Positions 9,649 through 18,014 of a stretch of 64,000 nucleotides of DNA are shown here, in pieces. The stretch spans positions 1 through 64,000 of the forward strand of contig JBNKHI010000002.1 of the NCBI GenBank assembly GCA_050290265.1, read 5' to 3'. The DNA is from JBNKFV01 sp050290265 (lineage in GTDB: Bacteria > Pseudomonadota > Gammaproteobacteria > Pseudomonadales > Cellvibrionaceae). Below the pieces are notes generated by a model, which saw only the letters and a list, made by a program, of their open reading frames with translations, had not been told where the DNA came from and did no database searches. Numbering within the stretch: position 1 is the first letter of the stretch; every line of letters begins with the position of its first letter. A program made the position numbers and the translations under genes.

Positions 9649-10086
9649 TTAACTATGTTTAAGTTCGATACTGCCATCGCGCCGATTAGTCAGCCAACGA
9701 CCATCTTTCCACACCAGATAATCCGTAAACGTCCCAACTAAAATCGGCCCTTCTGATAAGGCTGGCGCATCGCCTTCCGGCACCGGCCCGGCAACCAACC
9801 AAACACGACTTGTCGCTGTCACTTTGGTCGGCTCAACAATATCAAACACTGTATTCCCCAGCAGATGAGCTGTAATGCGTGGTGGGCGATTTTTAAATGA
9901 CGCCAGGATCGCATCTTTACCTACAATAGGATTATTCGGATCACTTGGCCGAGCCAACACGGCGTCTTCCGTATAGCAGTCAGCCAGAGCTTCCCAATCA
10001 GCGCGATCAGTCAAACTGGTGACCCGATTTAGATGCTGCTGGCACTCCATTTGGATAATAGCTTGTTGAATTCGCTCTTCCGTCAT
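9649..10086 (-). CDS. SnoaL/NTF2-like protein
   Basis: 145-residue cytoplasmic cone-fold protein of the SnoaL_4 type: N-terminal helices (IQMECQQHLNRVTSLTDRADW), then ALADCYTEDAVL and KDAILASF, then strand-rich segments with TAHLLGNTVFDI, TATSRVWLVAG and FTDYLVWKDGRWL. GAGG lies 4 bases before the ATG. Members include isomerases, hydratases and small subunits of aromatic dioxygenases, so the fold does not give a reaction. Its place between ligB and the CoA ligase suggests a role with a phenolic or ring-cleavage intermediate. Confidence 0.75.
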   Translation of the reverse strand: MTEERIQQAIIQMECQQHLNRVTSLTDRADWEALADCYTEDAVLARPSDPNNPIVGKDAILASFKNRPPRITAHLLGNTVFDIVEPTKVTATSRVWLVAGPVPEGDAPALSEGPILVGTFTDYLVWKDGRWLTNRRDGSIELKHS

Positions 10087-10221
10087 AAAACCTCGCTAAA
10101 GCTTCGTCATTACATTAATCAGCTGTTCGCTTTACCAACTGCTTATTTGACGAGTCTATTCTTGACAGACAGCGCCTGTTTGCGTCCTCCCAACTCATAT
10201 AGAGCCAAGCGACGCTAGCGG

Positions 10222-11064
10222 TCATTCATTATTTTCGAAAACAATATGACCCAGGGCTGTATTGGAAATCGGCACATGATAATGACGATGAATTTCATTG
10301 ATATTTTCGTTCAATGCACCGCGCATAATTAACCACATAACCATTTCACAACCTTCGGTACCCGTTTCCCGAATGTATTCGGTCTGTGGAATAGCGGCCA
10401 GCTCTTCGTAATCATTGCTGAGTTTATCCAGAAAAGCAGTGTCCCATTCACGATTAATGAGCCCGGCTCTTGCACCCAGTAACTGATGACTCATACCGCC
10501 CGTACCCCAGATCTGCACATTCAAGTCGCCATCAAATGATTCAACGGCTTTTTTCAATGCACGACCTAAATTCAGACAACGCTGCCCACTGGGTGCAGGG
10601 TACACCACTGTATTCACCGCAACAGGTATCACCTTGCAAGGCCACTCTTCTGGCTGCCCAAACATCATAGATAAAGGTACCGTTAACCCATGGTCAACTT
10701 CCATTTCATTGATAATGGTTAAATCAAAATCCTGCTGAATCACTGACTGCGCGATATGCCAGGCCAACTCAGGCTCACCTTTAACGGTGGGTACCGGTCG
10801 AGCACCGTAGCCTTCATCCGCAGGTTTAAATTCCTCACCACAACCAATGGCAAATGTTGGAATGATTTTCATATCAAATGCAGTGGCGTGATCGTTATAG
10901 ACCAGAATAACAACGTCTGGCTTTTCTTCAGCGATCCATTTTTTGGTAAAATCATAACCGCTAAAGATAGGCTGCCATTCTTCCGCTTCAGTCTGATTGA
11001 TATCAACAATGCGCCCCAAAAGCGGCACATGGGATGTACCCACGCCTGCTGTAATTTTTGCCAT
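10222..11064 (-). CDS. ligB: protocatechuate 4,5-dioxygenase beta (catalytic) subunit
   Basis: 280 residues of the LigB family of non-heme iron extradiol dioxygenases, which open protocatechuate between C4 and C5 to 4-carboxy-2-hydroxymuconate semialdehyde. Visible iron-site elements: H12 in GVGTSH and H59 in YNDH, with a glutamate expected in the GTEGCEMVMW region; the catalytic-base histidine lies in INEMEVDHGLTVPL or GTGGMSHQ. Its ATG overlaps the ligA stop (TAATG), indicating coupled translation of the two subunits. Gallate or 3-O-methylgallate are alternative substrates within the family. Confidence 0.9.
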   Translation of the reverse strand: MAKITAGVGTSHVPLLGRIVDINQTEAEEWQPIFSGYDFTKKWIAEEKPDVVILVYNDHATAFDMKIIPTFAIGCGEEFKPADEGYGARPVPTVKGEPELAWHIAQSVIQQDFDLTIINEMEVDHGLTVPLSMMFGQPEEWPCKVIPVAVNTVVYPAPSGQRCLNLGRALKKAVESFDGDLNVQIWGTGGMSHQLLGARAGLINREWDTAFLDKLSNDYEELAAIPQTEYIRETGTEGCEMVMWLIMRGALNENINEIHRHYHVPISNTALGHIVFENNE

Positions 11065-11453
11065 TATGACTTTTCCCCTATATAACGATTACCTATTGGT
11101 GAACGCCCACCATTTTTCATCATCTGCATATAATCATCTGCATTCATGTCGGTCATCGTTGAAACAGCCGCTGCAACACTCAAACCATCGGTAGAACTAA
11201 TTTTTACCAAATAATAGATATTGCCGCCCAATTCAATTAAGCGCGTAAAGTCACGATCCAATACGGCCTGTCTCTGCGCCTCAGTCATCGGCCAATTTTC
11301 AAGATAGGCACGCTCATCCGCCTTAAAAAGCGTACGATTTTCTTCTTTCATTAATGACATACAAAACTGATTCAAGTGGTAACCCTTACGCGCCAAATCA
11401 CCATCAAATACAGTCGTGCCAGGTATATCTGAATAGGGCTTGTTTAATGCCAT
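11064..11453 (-). CDS. ligA: protocatechuate 4,5-dioxygenase alpha (small) subunit
   Basis: 129 residues, slightly shorter than the 139-residue Sphingobium LigA from memory. Family features: PGTTVFDGDLARKGYHLNQF, then FCMSLMKEENR, then YLENWPMTEAQRQAVLDRDF and LIELGGNIYYLVKI. The helical small subunit covers the active site of LigB. The 1-base overlap with ligB fits an obligate complex. A terminator lies in the 174 bases between ligM and this gene, so ligAB probably has its own promoter or depends on read-through. Confidence 0.92.
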   Translation of the reverse strand: MALNKPYSDIPGTTVFDGDLARKGYHLNQFCMSLMKEENRTLFKADERAYLENWPMTEAQRQAVLDRDFTRLIELGGNIYYLVKISSTDGLSVAAAVSTMTDMNADDYMQMMKNGGRSPIGNRYIGEKS

Positions 11454-11548
11454 AACGTTCTTCTCTTAGTTATACCCACCAGCAACCCTCCGTAGACCCA
11501 TAAGTCCCATCGTTGCCAGAGTAAAAAGCGGATTCCAGATGGAAAAAA

Positions 11549-11576
11549 CTCGGCTATCTGTCGCCAGGTAGCCGAG
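11549..11576 (-). terminator. intrinsic terminator between ligM and ligA
   Basis: On the minus strand an 11-bp stem (CTCGGCTACCT with AGATAGCCGAG, one G-T pair) with loop GGCGAC is followed directly by TTTTTT. It lies 52 bases after the ligM stop and about 95 bases before the ligA start. The layout is that of a Rho-independent terminator, or an attenuator controlling read-through into ligAB. Confidence 0.8.
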
Positions 11577-11627
11577 AAGAAGCCAAGCAGTTCACACAAG
11601 CGCAAACCGCACCTGGAGGCTTAGAAA

Positions 11628-13031
11628 CTAGTCCTGCTGTTCACGCCAGCCTTTAACACCAGAATAGCTCTTACGAACCACTTCAACGTAAGGCACAGGG
11701 CTAACAGTCGCACGCAGTTTCATTTGCTTGTGTGGCTCAACAGTCGGCTTAGTGGTACCGCCATTTTCTTCACCCCAAACAAATACAACTTCGGTACCAG
11801 GCTCAGCATATTCTGGATCGACCATGGCCAGCGTTAACATTGCACGTTCGTTTGAACTGTAAGCAACCCAGGTAGAAACACCTACGACTTTGCCATCAGC
11901 CAACACTTGGTCGAACGGATGCATACAATAAACAGCAGAAGGGAAATCAATAAATTTACCGCGCTCATTTTCTTTGCCGTACATTGACATCACCACGGCG
12001 GCCACATCTTCGTCGTCTAACTTCAATGTAACTTTCTTACGCTGCTTTTCTTTAGCCATTTTTTCTAGTGCTTCACGACCAATAAAGTCATGGTCAAACT
12101 TCACGAAAGCGCCATAACCCAAATCCCAAGGCGTTAAGTAGTAGTCTTCAATATTGTCAGACAGGAAACTACCGCCCAGAGAACAGGTACCTTCATAACC
12201 ATCGGCAGGCAACCATTCGCGATAGGCTTTCAAACTGTCGCCGGTATAAACCGCAGGCAGTGGAGAAGGAATCCAACCAGACTCGATAGTGTTAGATGCG
12301 TAGGTACGGCCACCCACTTGGCGCATACCAAACTCTTCGCCCGCAGCAACCAACGCCGCTTTTACGGCAGCGCCATCTTCCCAGGGACCATACAATTCAA
12401 AGCCAGGCTGCCCCGCCATACCGTGACGCAATGCACCCACAGTTTTACCGGCGATAGTGATTTCGGTCATATCAAAAAATTTCAGCTCAGGCGGCTGTTC
12501 GCCCAATACTTTTGCCATGGTTTTCATGGCATTGGGGCCTTGCACCTGATAACGGTAGTGCAAACGATTTTCCTTGTCTGGACGCGCTGCGGTGCGCTGA
12601 TCCAGAGTACACTTAACATCCCAGTCGCCAGTTTCGGCATGGAACATCACCCAGTTTAAAGTTGGTGCGCGACCAACAAGGTTGAACTTGTTTTCGGCCA
12701 AATAAAACAGAATAACATCGCCGATAACGTAACCCTCTGGCGTACAAGGCACGAACTGCTTTGCCTTACCAGGCTTGTAATTGTTGAAGCTGTTAATTGC
12801 CAACTTCTCTAACAACTTGAACGCATCTGGACCTTCTACCAGCAAATCAGCCATGTGGTATGACTGATCGAACAGCACACAAGTCTTCTGCCAAGCCTGC
12901 TGCTCATCACGCCAGTTAGTGAACTCTGGCGGCACACCAGGGTATACATTAGGGCCAACCTGGGCATTGCGAAGCATTTCGACAATATTGCCAGCTGACG
13001 ACAATTTTTCTTCAAGATTTTTATAAGCCAC
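11628..13031 (-). CDS. ligM: tetrahydrofolate-dependent aromatic O-demethylase (LigM/DesA type)
   Basis: 467 residues of the GcvT-like fold. Segments match Sphingobium LigM as I recall it: NIVEMLRNAQVGPNVYP, RDEQQAWQ, AKQFVPCTPEGYVIGD, LRHGMAGQPGFELYGP, NTIESGWIPSPLPAVYTG, LKAYREWLPA, SLGGSF, FVKFDHDFIGREALE and GGTTKPTVEPHKQM. LigM moves the methyl group of vanillate or 3-O-methylgallate to tetrahydrofolate, giving protocatechuate or gallate, the substrates of LigAB. The GTG at 13031 is chosen because AGGAGG precedes it by 6 bases; an upstream ATG would put that site inside the coding region. Vanillate versus syringate cannot be settled by eye. No methyl-THF recycling gene is in the window. 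Confidence 0.88.
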   Translation of the reverse strand: MAYKNLEEKLSSAGNIVEMLRNAQVGPNVYPGVPPEFTNWRDEQQAWQKTCVLFDQSYHMADLLVEGPDAFKLLEKLAINSFNNYKPGKAKQFVPCTPEGYVIGDVILFYLAENKFNLVGRAPTLNWVMFHAETGDWDVKCTLDQRTAARPDKENRLHYRYQVQGPNAMKTMAKVLGEQPPELKFFDMTEITIAGKTVGALRHGMAGQPGFELYGPWEDGAAVKAALVAAGEEFGMRQVGGRTYASNTIESGWIPSPLPAVYTGDSLKAYREWLPADGYEGTCSLGGSFLSDNIEDYYLTPWDLGYGAFVKFDHDFIGREALEKMAKEKQRKKVTLKLDDEDVAAVVMSMYGKENERGKFIDFPSAVYCMHPFDQVLADGKVVGVSTWVAYSSNERAMLTLAMVDPEYAEPGTEVVFVWGEENGGTTKPTVEPHKQMKLRATVSPVPYVEVVRKSYSGVKGWREQQD

Positions 13032-13070
13032 GACGGACCTCCTGCTTGGGCAAGCGCGATTTAGGCGCAT

Positions 13071-13983
13071 GTATTATTGATATTGTGTTACGAACTTAAC
13101 TAACTGGCAGCAAAGATACCCTCACAACCCCAAACAATCAATATTGGATCCATTTATTTTTCCCTTAACGCACCAAAAATACAATAAAACAAAAACATAA
13201 AGACCCAAAAAAACCCGTTAAATTACTATAAATAGCTATAAAAATACAAAAAAACAGGAAATAAATGTGAATTAATGGAAAAAACATAGCGATAAGGCAC
13301 TTATATTAAAAATAATGAATGTTTCCCAAAAAACAAATATAGCCACACTATTGTATCCAATATAAAGATATTGCTAATCCTAAATAGCCTGAGAAAATCA
13401 TTAATAACCACTCTCCAGCCAGTCGATCAGGGCCCAGACACGAGAACATTGAAGAACCCTGGCATGCTTGCGCCAACCAACCTCTGACCACATCACAGAC
13501 AAGTAAGGCAGGCCGCGCGCCCAAGCACTGAAATAGCGACAACCACACCAATTGGGACACGGGCAGCACAAGCTAAACAACGTTGCGGTGAATCTCGCTC
13601 TCACCAAATAACGCAAGGCGTACGAAAGCAACGACTTGAGACCATGGCACCAAAAGCGCAACCAATATCACAAAAGATTTTGGGGAAGATGCCGATGTAG
13701 TCCGATATAGGATATAGATGGTGCCAAAGGATATAGAGGAAGCGAGCGCAGCATGACTCATGCCTATGGAATCAGTGGAGTCAAACCATTCTCAAACTTA
13801 ACTTACTTGACGACCACAACATTGACACTAGACTTAATTACATTAGAAGAACGCTGCCATAAGTGAAAAAAAACGAGAGCGGGCAACACGGCAGAACACA
13901 CTCATAGGAGAGCTGTTTTCGTACATTGCTGCTAGAAGGACCCAAACTCCGCTATAACGATACCCTGCTTAAAGGATACTCCC
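13071..13983. other. non-coding region between ligM and the chemoreceptor gene
   Basis: The left part (about 13130-13340) is very AT-rich and should contain the ligM promoter. Two inverted copies of ATATTGGATNCA (13141-13152 and the complement at 13352-13363) bracket it and could be regulator sites. The right part (13400-13760) is richer in G+C and open in two minus frames, but the frames overlap, lack ribosome sites and encode Cys/Trp-rich sequence of no recognised family. GATATAG occurs three times between about 13703 and 13736. Confidence 0.4.
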
Positions 13984-15960
13984 GTGACAGATACATTTGC
14001 TTGGTTTCGCAACATGAGCATTACGATTAAAGCCATGTCGTCCCCGGTTTTAATTATTATTTTATTAATCATTCTTGGTGTAATCGCTTTCATCAAGTTA
14101 GAGGTCATTGATAATGACGTATTCGGAATCACTCAAGATTTGGCCCCCGATGCAGGCACAGCATCTGAAATCATGCGGCAGATCTACCGCAAACGATTAT
14201 ATGTAAAAGACTACATAAAGACCTCCAACCCAGAAGACATTAAGAAATTCAATCAGGTGGAGGAAAAGCTTCAAAAAATTCTAGCCGAAGCGCATAACAA
14301 TATCACCAACCCCAAGCGCGTCGAGCTGCTAGCAGCAATCAATACATATAATGACGAATATACCGAGACTTTTCACAATGTCATTGTCAGCAATATGGAT
14401 CAACGAAATGACAAAGTAAAAAATGTACTCTACGTGCAAGGACCGTTAATTGAAAACAACTTATCCGAGGTTATGGATTCTGCTTACAGAGACAATGATC
14501 CCCGTGCTGCATATTTTGCTGGGCTCGCTCAACGCCATTTATTGTCTAGCCAGTTATCAACATTTCACTTCCTTGTAGACAACGATGAAGAATCCAACCA
14601 GAGTGTGATCAGTCAGCTAGACCAGACCGAAGCCGCCCTGAAATCACTGTTAAGCGAGCTACAAAACCCCAAGAGACGTGAGCTAACACTGCAGGCCATA
14701 GACGCACTAGCGCTATACCGAAACGCTTACCAAGATGTTTACACGTTTATTCAATTACGTAATGACGCTATGGCCAACATTATGGACAAGCACGGCCCCA
14801 TTATGGCCGATGATTCGGTGGCATTGAGTGATAGCGTCTTCGTTTCGTTAAAGGAAGTGGGTAAATCTGTCGAAAACGACATCGCCACCACGCTAAAAAG
14901 TATTGGCCTGCTGACTTGCATTGCCACCATAACAGGTCTTGCTGTCGCTTATTTTGTGACCCAGGGAATCGTCGGTCCCTTAAAGCGAACCAATGCAATG
15001 TTAAAAGATATAGCCGAAGGTGAAGGCGACTTAACAAAAAGAGTGCCCGTCAATAGTTCGGATGAGGTCGGCGAACTGGCCTTAAATTTTAACGCATTTG
15101 TGGAAAAACTTCAGGGCGTCATTAGCCAAATAGTTTCAGCAACGCAGCAACTAGCCACATCCGCCGAAGAGCTTTCCAACGTTACCGACCAAACTAAAGC
15201 CGGCGTTGTAAATCAAAAAAGTGAGATAGAACAGGTAGTAACCGCTATAGAGGAGATGACAGCGACCGTGCAGGATGTGGCCAGAAATGCAGAGCAGGCA
15301 GCGCTTGCTGCCACCGAGGCTACAGAGGCATCCGAACGCGGAGACAGCCAAGTTCAAACAACCATTACAGCCATTAGCACACTGAGGAAAGGCATAGATA
15401 ACTCTTCATCGGTGATCGAGAAGCTACAGCAGGATAGTAACAATATCACCACAGTGCTCGATGTTATTAAGAGCGTTGCCGAGCAAACCAACCTGCTTGC
15501 GCTTAACGCAGCGATTGAGGCTGCCCGCGCTGGCGAGCAAGGCAGAGGCTTCGCGGTCGTTGCAGATGAGGTGCGCACCCTAGCACGCAGGACACAAGAG
15601 TCCGCCGGCGAAATTGAAAACCTAATCAGCGTACTGCAAAACGGGGCAGGTCAAGCAGTCGATGTTATGGGCACCAGTAGAGAGAGCGCGCAAACCGTTA
15701 CGGAAGAAGCCGGTGCTGCTGGCGAAGCACTTGCGCTAATCACGCAATCAGTTACCACAATTTCTGACATGAACACGCAAATCGCTTCCGCAGCTCAAGA
15801 ACAGAGCGCAGTCACCGATGAAATAAATCGCAACGTGCTTAACATTCACGCTATTTCGGAACAAACCGCTGCGGCGACTGAGCAAACGAATACAGCCAGC
15901 TTGGAGCTGGCGCAACTAGGAGCCACTCTACGCAATTTAACCAGCCAATTTATCGTGTAG
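13984..15960 (+). CDS. methyl-accepting chemotaxis protein
   Basis: 658 residues, GTG start with AAAGGA 7 bases upstream. Layout: membrane helix 1 at about 20-39; a helical periplasmic sensor of about 260 residues, the size of helical bimodular (HBM) domains; membrane helix 2 at about 305-325; HAMP domain from 327 (KDIAEGEGDLTKRVPV; SDEVGELALNFNAF); and the cytoplasmic signalling hairpin with its conserved tip at about 500-531 (EQTNLLALNAAIEAARAGEQ and GRGFAVVADEVRTLARR). No C-terminal receptor-methylation pentapeptide is seen. HBM sensors in other bacteria bind small organic acids; an aromatic acid would fit the neighbourhood but is a guess. Confidence 0.93.
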   Translation: MTDTFAWFRNMSITIKAMSSPVLIIILLIILGVIAFIKLEVIDNDVFGITQDLAPDAGTASEIMRQIYRKRLYVKDYIKTSNPEDIKKFNQVEEKLQKILAEAHNNITNPKRVELLAAINTYNDEYTETFHNVIVSNMDQRNDKVKNVLYVQGPLIENNLSEVMDSAYRDNDPRAAYFAGLAQRHLLSSQLSTFHFLVDNDEESNQSVISQLDQTEAALKSLLSELQNPKRRELTLQAIDALALYRNAYQDVYTFIQLRNDAMANIMDKHGPIMADDSVALSDSVFVSLKEVGKSVENDIATTLKSIGLLTCIATITGLAVAYFVTQGIVGPLKRTNAMLKDIAEGEGDLTKRVPVNSSDEVGELALNFNAFVEKLQGVISQIVSATQQLATSAEELSNVTDQTKAGVVNQKSEIEQVVTAIEEMTATVQDVARNAEQAALAATEATEASERGDSQVQTTITAISTLRKGIDNSSSVIEKLQQDSNNITTVLDVIKSVAEQTNLLALNAAIEAARAGEQGRGFAVVADEVRTLARRTQESAGEIENLISVLQNGAGQAVDVMGTSRESAQTVTEEAGAAGEALALITQSVTTISDMNTQIASAAQEQSAVTDEINRNVLNIHAISEQTAAATEQTNTASLELAQLGATLRNLTSQFIV

Positions 15961-16435
15961 CTGTCCGCGATAATCGCAAGAAAATACAATGTGTTAAAAC
16001 GGTTTATTTTTTAACATAATCAATGTTCGCTAAACCTACACCAACCATGATGCTCTTTTAGCCAAATTGGCTGAAAGAGCATTTCGAATAGATACGAATG
16101 AAAACAAGCGCACACCATTCGCTATACGTTTTCCACAGACGTTAAATTATTCACCACACGCTCAAAGCCGCACGGGAGCAAAGACCGCTCAAACATCTAT
16201 TTTAATCTGCCAAGCATATATTTTGATCAGGACAGTATCGCTCCAGCCCATTCCACTCGCGCACAAAAATGCCTTCTGATATACCGTGTCTAACGGTTTA
16301 TCAGCCCGAGCTTAAGCACATCGTTAGCGAGCCAGCATTCTGGTAACCTATCGCTTAATAGACGTTAGCCATCCCAAAACGATATACTCCTGCAACAAAA
16401 AGATCTCCGCCAGCTATTGGCATTTCGGAGCTATG
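15961..16435. other. non-coding region after the chemoreceptor gene with two inverted repeats
   Basis: Contains TGTTAAAA/TTTTAACA arms at 15992-15999 and 16009-16016, and a 33-base near-palindrome at 16050-16082. Either may end the chemoreceptor transcript. No gene is recognised, and the GntR gene promoter should lie in the right part. Confidence 0.4.
16050..16082. repeat. 33-base near-perfect palindrome
   Basis: Arms ATGCTCTTTTAGCCAA and TTGGCTGAAAGAGCAT match at 15 of 16 positions around a single central A. It lies 90 bases after the chemoreceptor stop. It could be a transcription end signal (no T tract follows) or a protein-binding site. Confidence 0.5.
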
Positions 16436-17116
16436 ATGAATTTAAACCCCTTACACCAATTGCGTGAAATGATTCTCTCCGGCGAACTCAAGCCCGGTGA
16501 ACGCATTACCGAATCTGGCCTGGCAGAACAATTAGGTGTATCGCGAACACCAATTCGTAATGCGCTGCCAGCCCTCGAGGCAGAGGGCTTTATTGAACCT
16601 GCGGGTAAACGTGGCTACTCCGTAAAGGCGTTTGTGGGGGAAGAAAGCCTGCAAGCGTTAAATTTGCGAGCGGCCCTCGAAGGTATAGCCGCCAGAATGC
16701 TGGCAGAGGCCGGGGCCACACCTGAAGTACTCGCAAAACTCGAAGAATCATTAACACGCGGCGATGCCATATTTAAAAAACACTCAGTCACGTTTGAAGA
16801 TGAAGACTTATACGGCGAGATTAATGCCGAATTCCATAACACTATCGTTAACAACTGCGGCTCACCAATGCTGATCACGTTTGTGGAGCGACTGAACAAG
16901 GTACCTTTTATTGCTCCGTCGGTATTAGTCTTCAATAAAGTGGGATTGGATCGCGCGTATGAGATGCTGTTTCGCGCCCATGGTCATCATCACGCTATTG
17001 TCGAAGCAATTCGCGACCGCGATGGTGCCCGTGCAGAAAGTCTGTTTCGGGAACATGGCAACGCTCAACGACAAAGCATGTTTTCGCGCATGGAAAGCAG
17101 CCAGTTCAGCGTCTAG
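16436..17116 (+). CDS. GntR family (FadR/FCD) transcriptional regulator
   Basis: 226 residues. N-terminal winged helix with LREMILSGELKPGERITESGL, EQLGVSRTPIRNALPAL and EAEGFI; C-terminal FCD effector domain from about 75 with AALEGIAARMLAEAG, NAEFHNTIVNNC and HHHAIVEAIRDRDGARAESLFREHG, including histidines of the usual metal/effector site. The second of two adjacent ATGs (16436) is favoured because GGAG stands 5 bases before it. FCD regulators usually repress genes for organic-acid or aromatic use. Its targets are unknown; ligM and the PQQ dehydrogenase are the nearest candidates. Confidence 0.9.
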   Translation: MNLNPLHQLREMILSGELKPGERITESGLAEQLGVSRTPIRNALPALEAEGFIEPAGKRGYSVKAFVGEESLQALNLRAALEGIAARMLAEAGATPEVLAKLEESLTRGDAIFKKHSVTFEDEDLYGEINAEFHNTIVNNCGSPMLITFVERLNKVPFIAPSVLVFNKVGLDRAYEMLFRAHGHHHAIVEAIRDRDGARAESLFREHGNAQRQSMFSRMESSQFSV

Positions 17117-17184
17117 AGTTAAGGGTGTAATCCACAGTTGCCGCGACATAAGGCACATTATTTTTTTATGCAGGAATAAAAGCA

Positions 17185-17934
17185 TTGTCTAGCTTAACGC
17201 GCTTACTCTCTGTACTGGATTTATTTTCAGAAGAAACCCCTTTGCTTGATGCTGAAACTATCGCACAGCAACTGGAGCTTTCCATTCCCACAGCGTATCG
17301 CTACATCAAAGAACTGACCAGCACTGGAATTCTCACCAAAACGGGTAATGAATACGGCCTAGGTCCACGTATTATTCAGCTAGATCACCAAATGCAAAAA
17401 TGTGATCAGCTGATACATCAAGGGCGTCCTATCGCCCACGAGCTATCGGAAATAACCAACAGCACAGTCCTATTAACCAGTGTTTACGGTGATGAAACTA
17501 TCAACGTTTACGAAGCCAGTAGCGACAGAAAAATTCATCCTTCATTTGGCCGCGGGCACAAAATGCCATTAGCCAAAGGCGCATCAGCACGCATCATCCT
17601 AGCGTTTATGAAGCGCACTAAATTGAAAAAGCTCTACGAAAAACATATCGACAACCAGGATATCCAACAACTGGGGGCAGACTGGACCAGCTTTCAGAAA
17701 AACATGAATGAACTTAGACGCAAAGGGTATGAAATATCTGAAGGCGAACTAGACACTGATCTGTTTGGCATTGCTGCACCCATCGTCGACGCTGATGGCA
17801 ATGCCTATGCGGCACTGACTATCATAATGCCTATTCGTAAAGCACGGCTGTACGATTGGCAAACACTGGCTGACCACGTTATGCAACAAACTGCGCAAAT
17901 TTCAAAGGCAATGTTAGAACTAAAGAGCGCTTAA
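17185..17934 (+). CDS. IclR family transcriptional regulator
   Basis: 249 residues from a TTG start (AGGA about 9 bases upstream; no in-frame ATG is available). N-terminal helix-turn-helix (LLDAETIAQQLELSIPTAYR, then YIKELTSTGILTKTGNEYGLG) and C-terminal IclR effector domain with GHKMPLAKGASARIILAF and GYEISEGELDTDLFGIAAPI, then ALTIIMPI. IclR proteins such as PobR and PcaU control protocatechuate and 4-hydroxybenzoate genes, so a link to the lig genes is plausible. It follows the GntR gene by 68 bases on the same strand. Confidence 0.92.
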   Translation: MSSLTRLLSVLDLFSEETPLLDAETIAQQLELSIPTAYRYIKELTSTGILTKTGNEYGLGPRIIQLDHQMQKCDQLIHQGRPIAHELSEITNSTVLLTSVYGDETINVYEASSDRKIHPSFGRGHKMPLAKGASARIILAFMKRTKLKKLYEKHIDNQDIQQLGADWTSFQKNMNELRRKGYEISEGELDTDLFGIAAPIVDADGNAYAALTIIMPIRKARLYDWQTLADHVMQQTAQISKAMLELKSA

Positions 17935-18014
17935 CCCGGCCGCAAAACCCAGAAAAAAGGCATCGCCAACATCGTTAATCAACGATCCTGACAATGCCAA
18001 CTGGGATGAAACGA

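Noticed and set aside
12318..12659. 113-codon plus-strand frame inside ligM
   Set aside because: It is antisense to a well-supported gene, with no ribosome site or protein-like composition.
13348..13761. Overlapping minus-strand frames upstream of the chemoreceptor gene
   Set aside because: Three mutually overlapping frames, none with a ribosome site; rich in Cys and Trp; no known domain. Treated as unexplained non-coding DNA.
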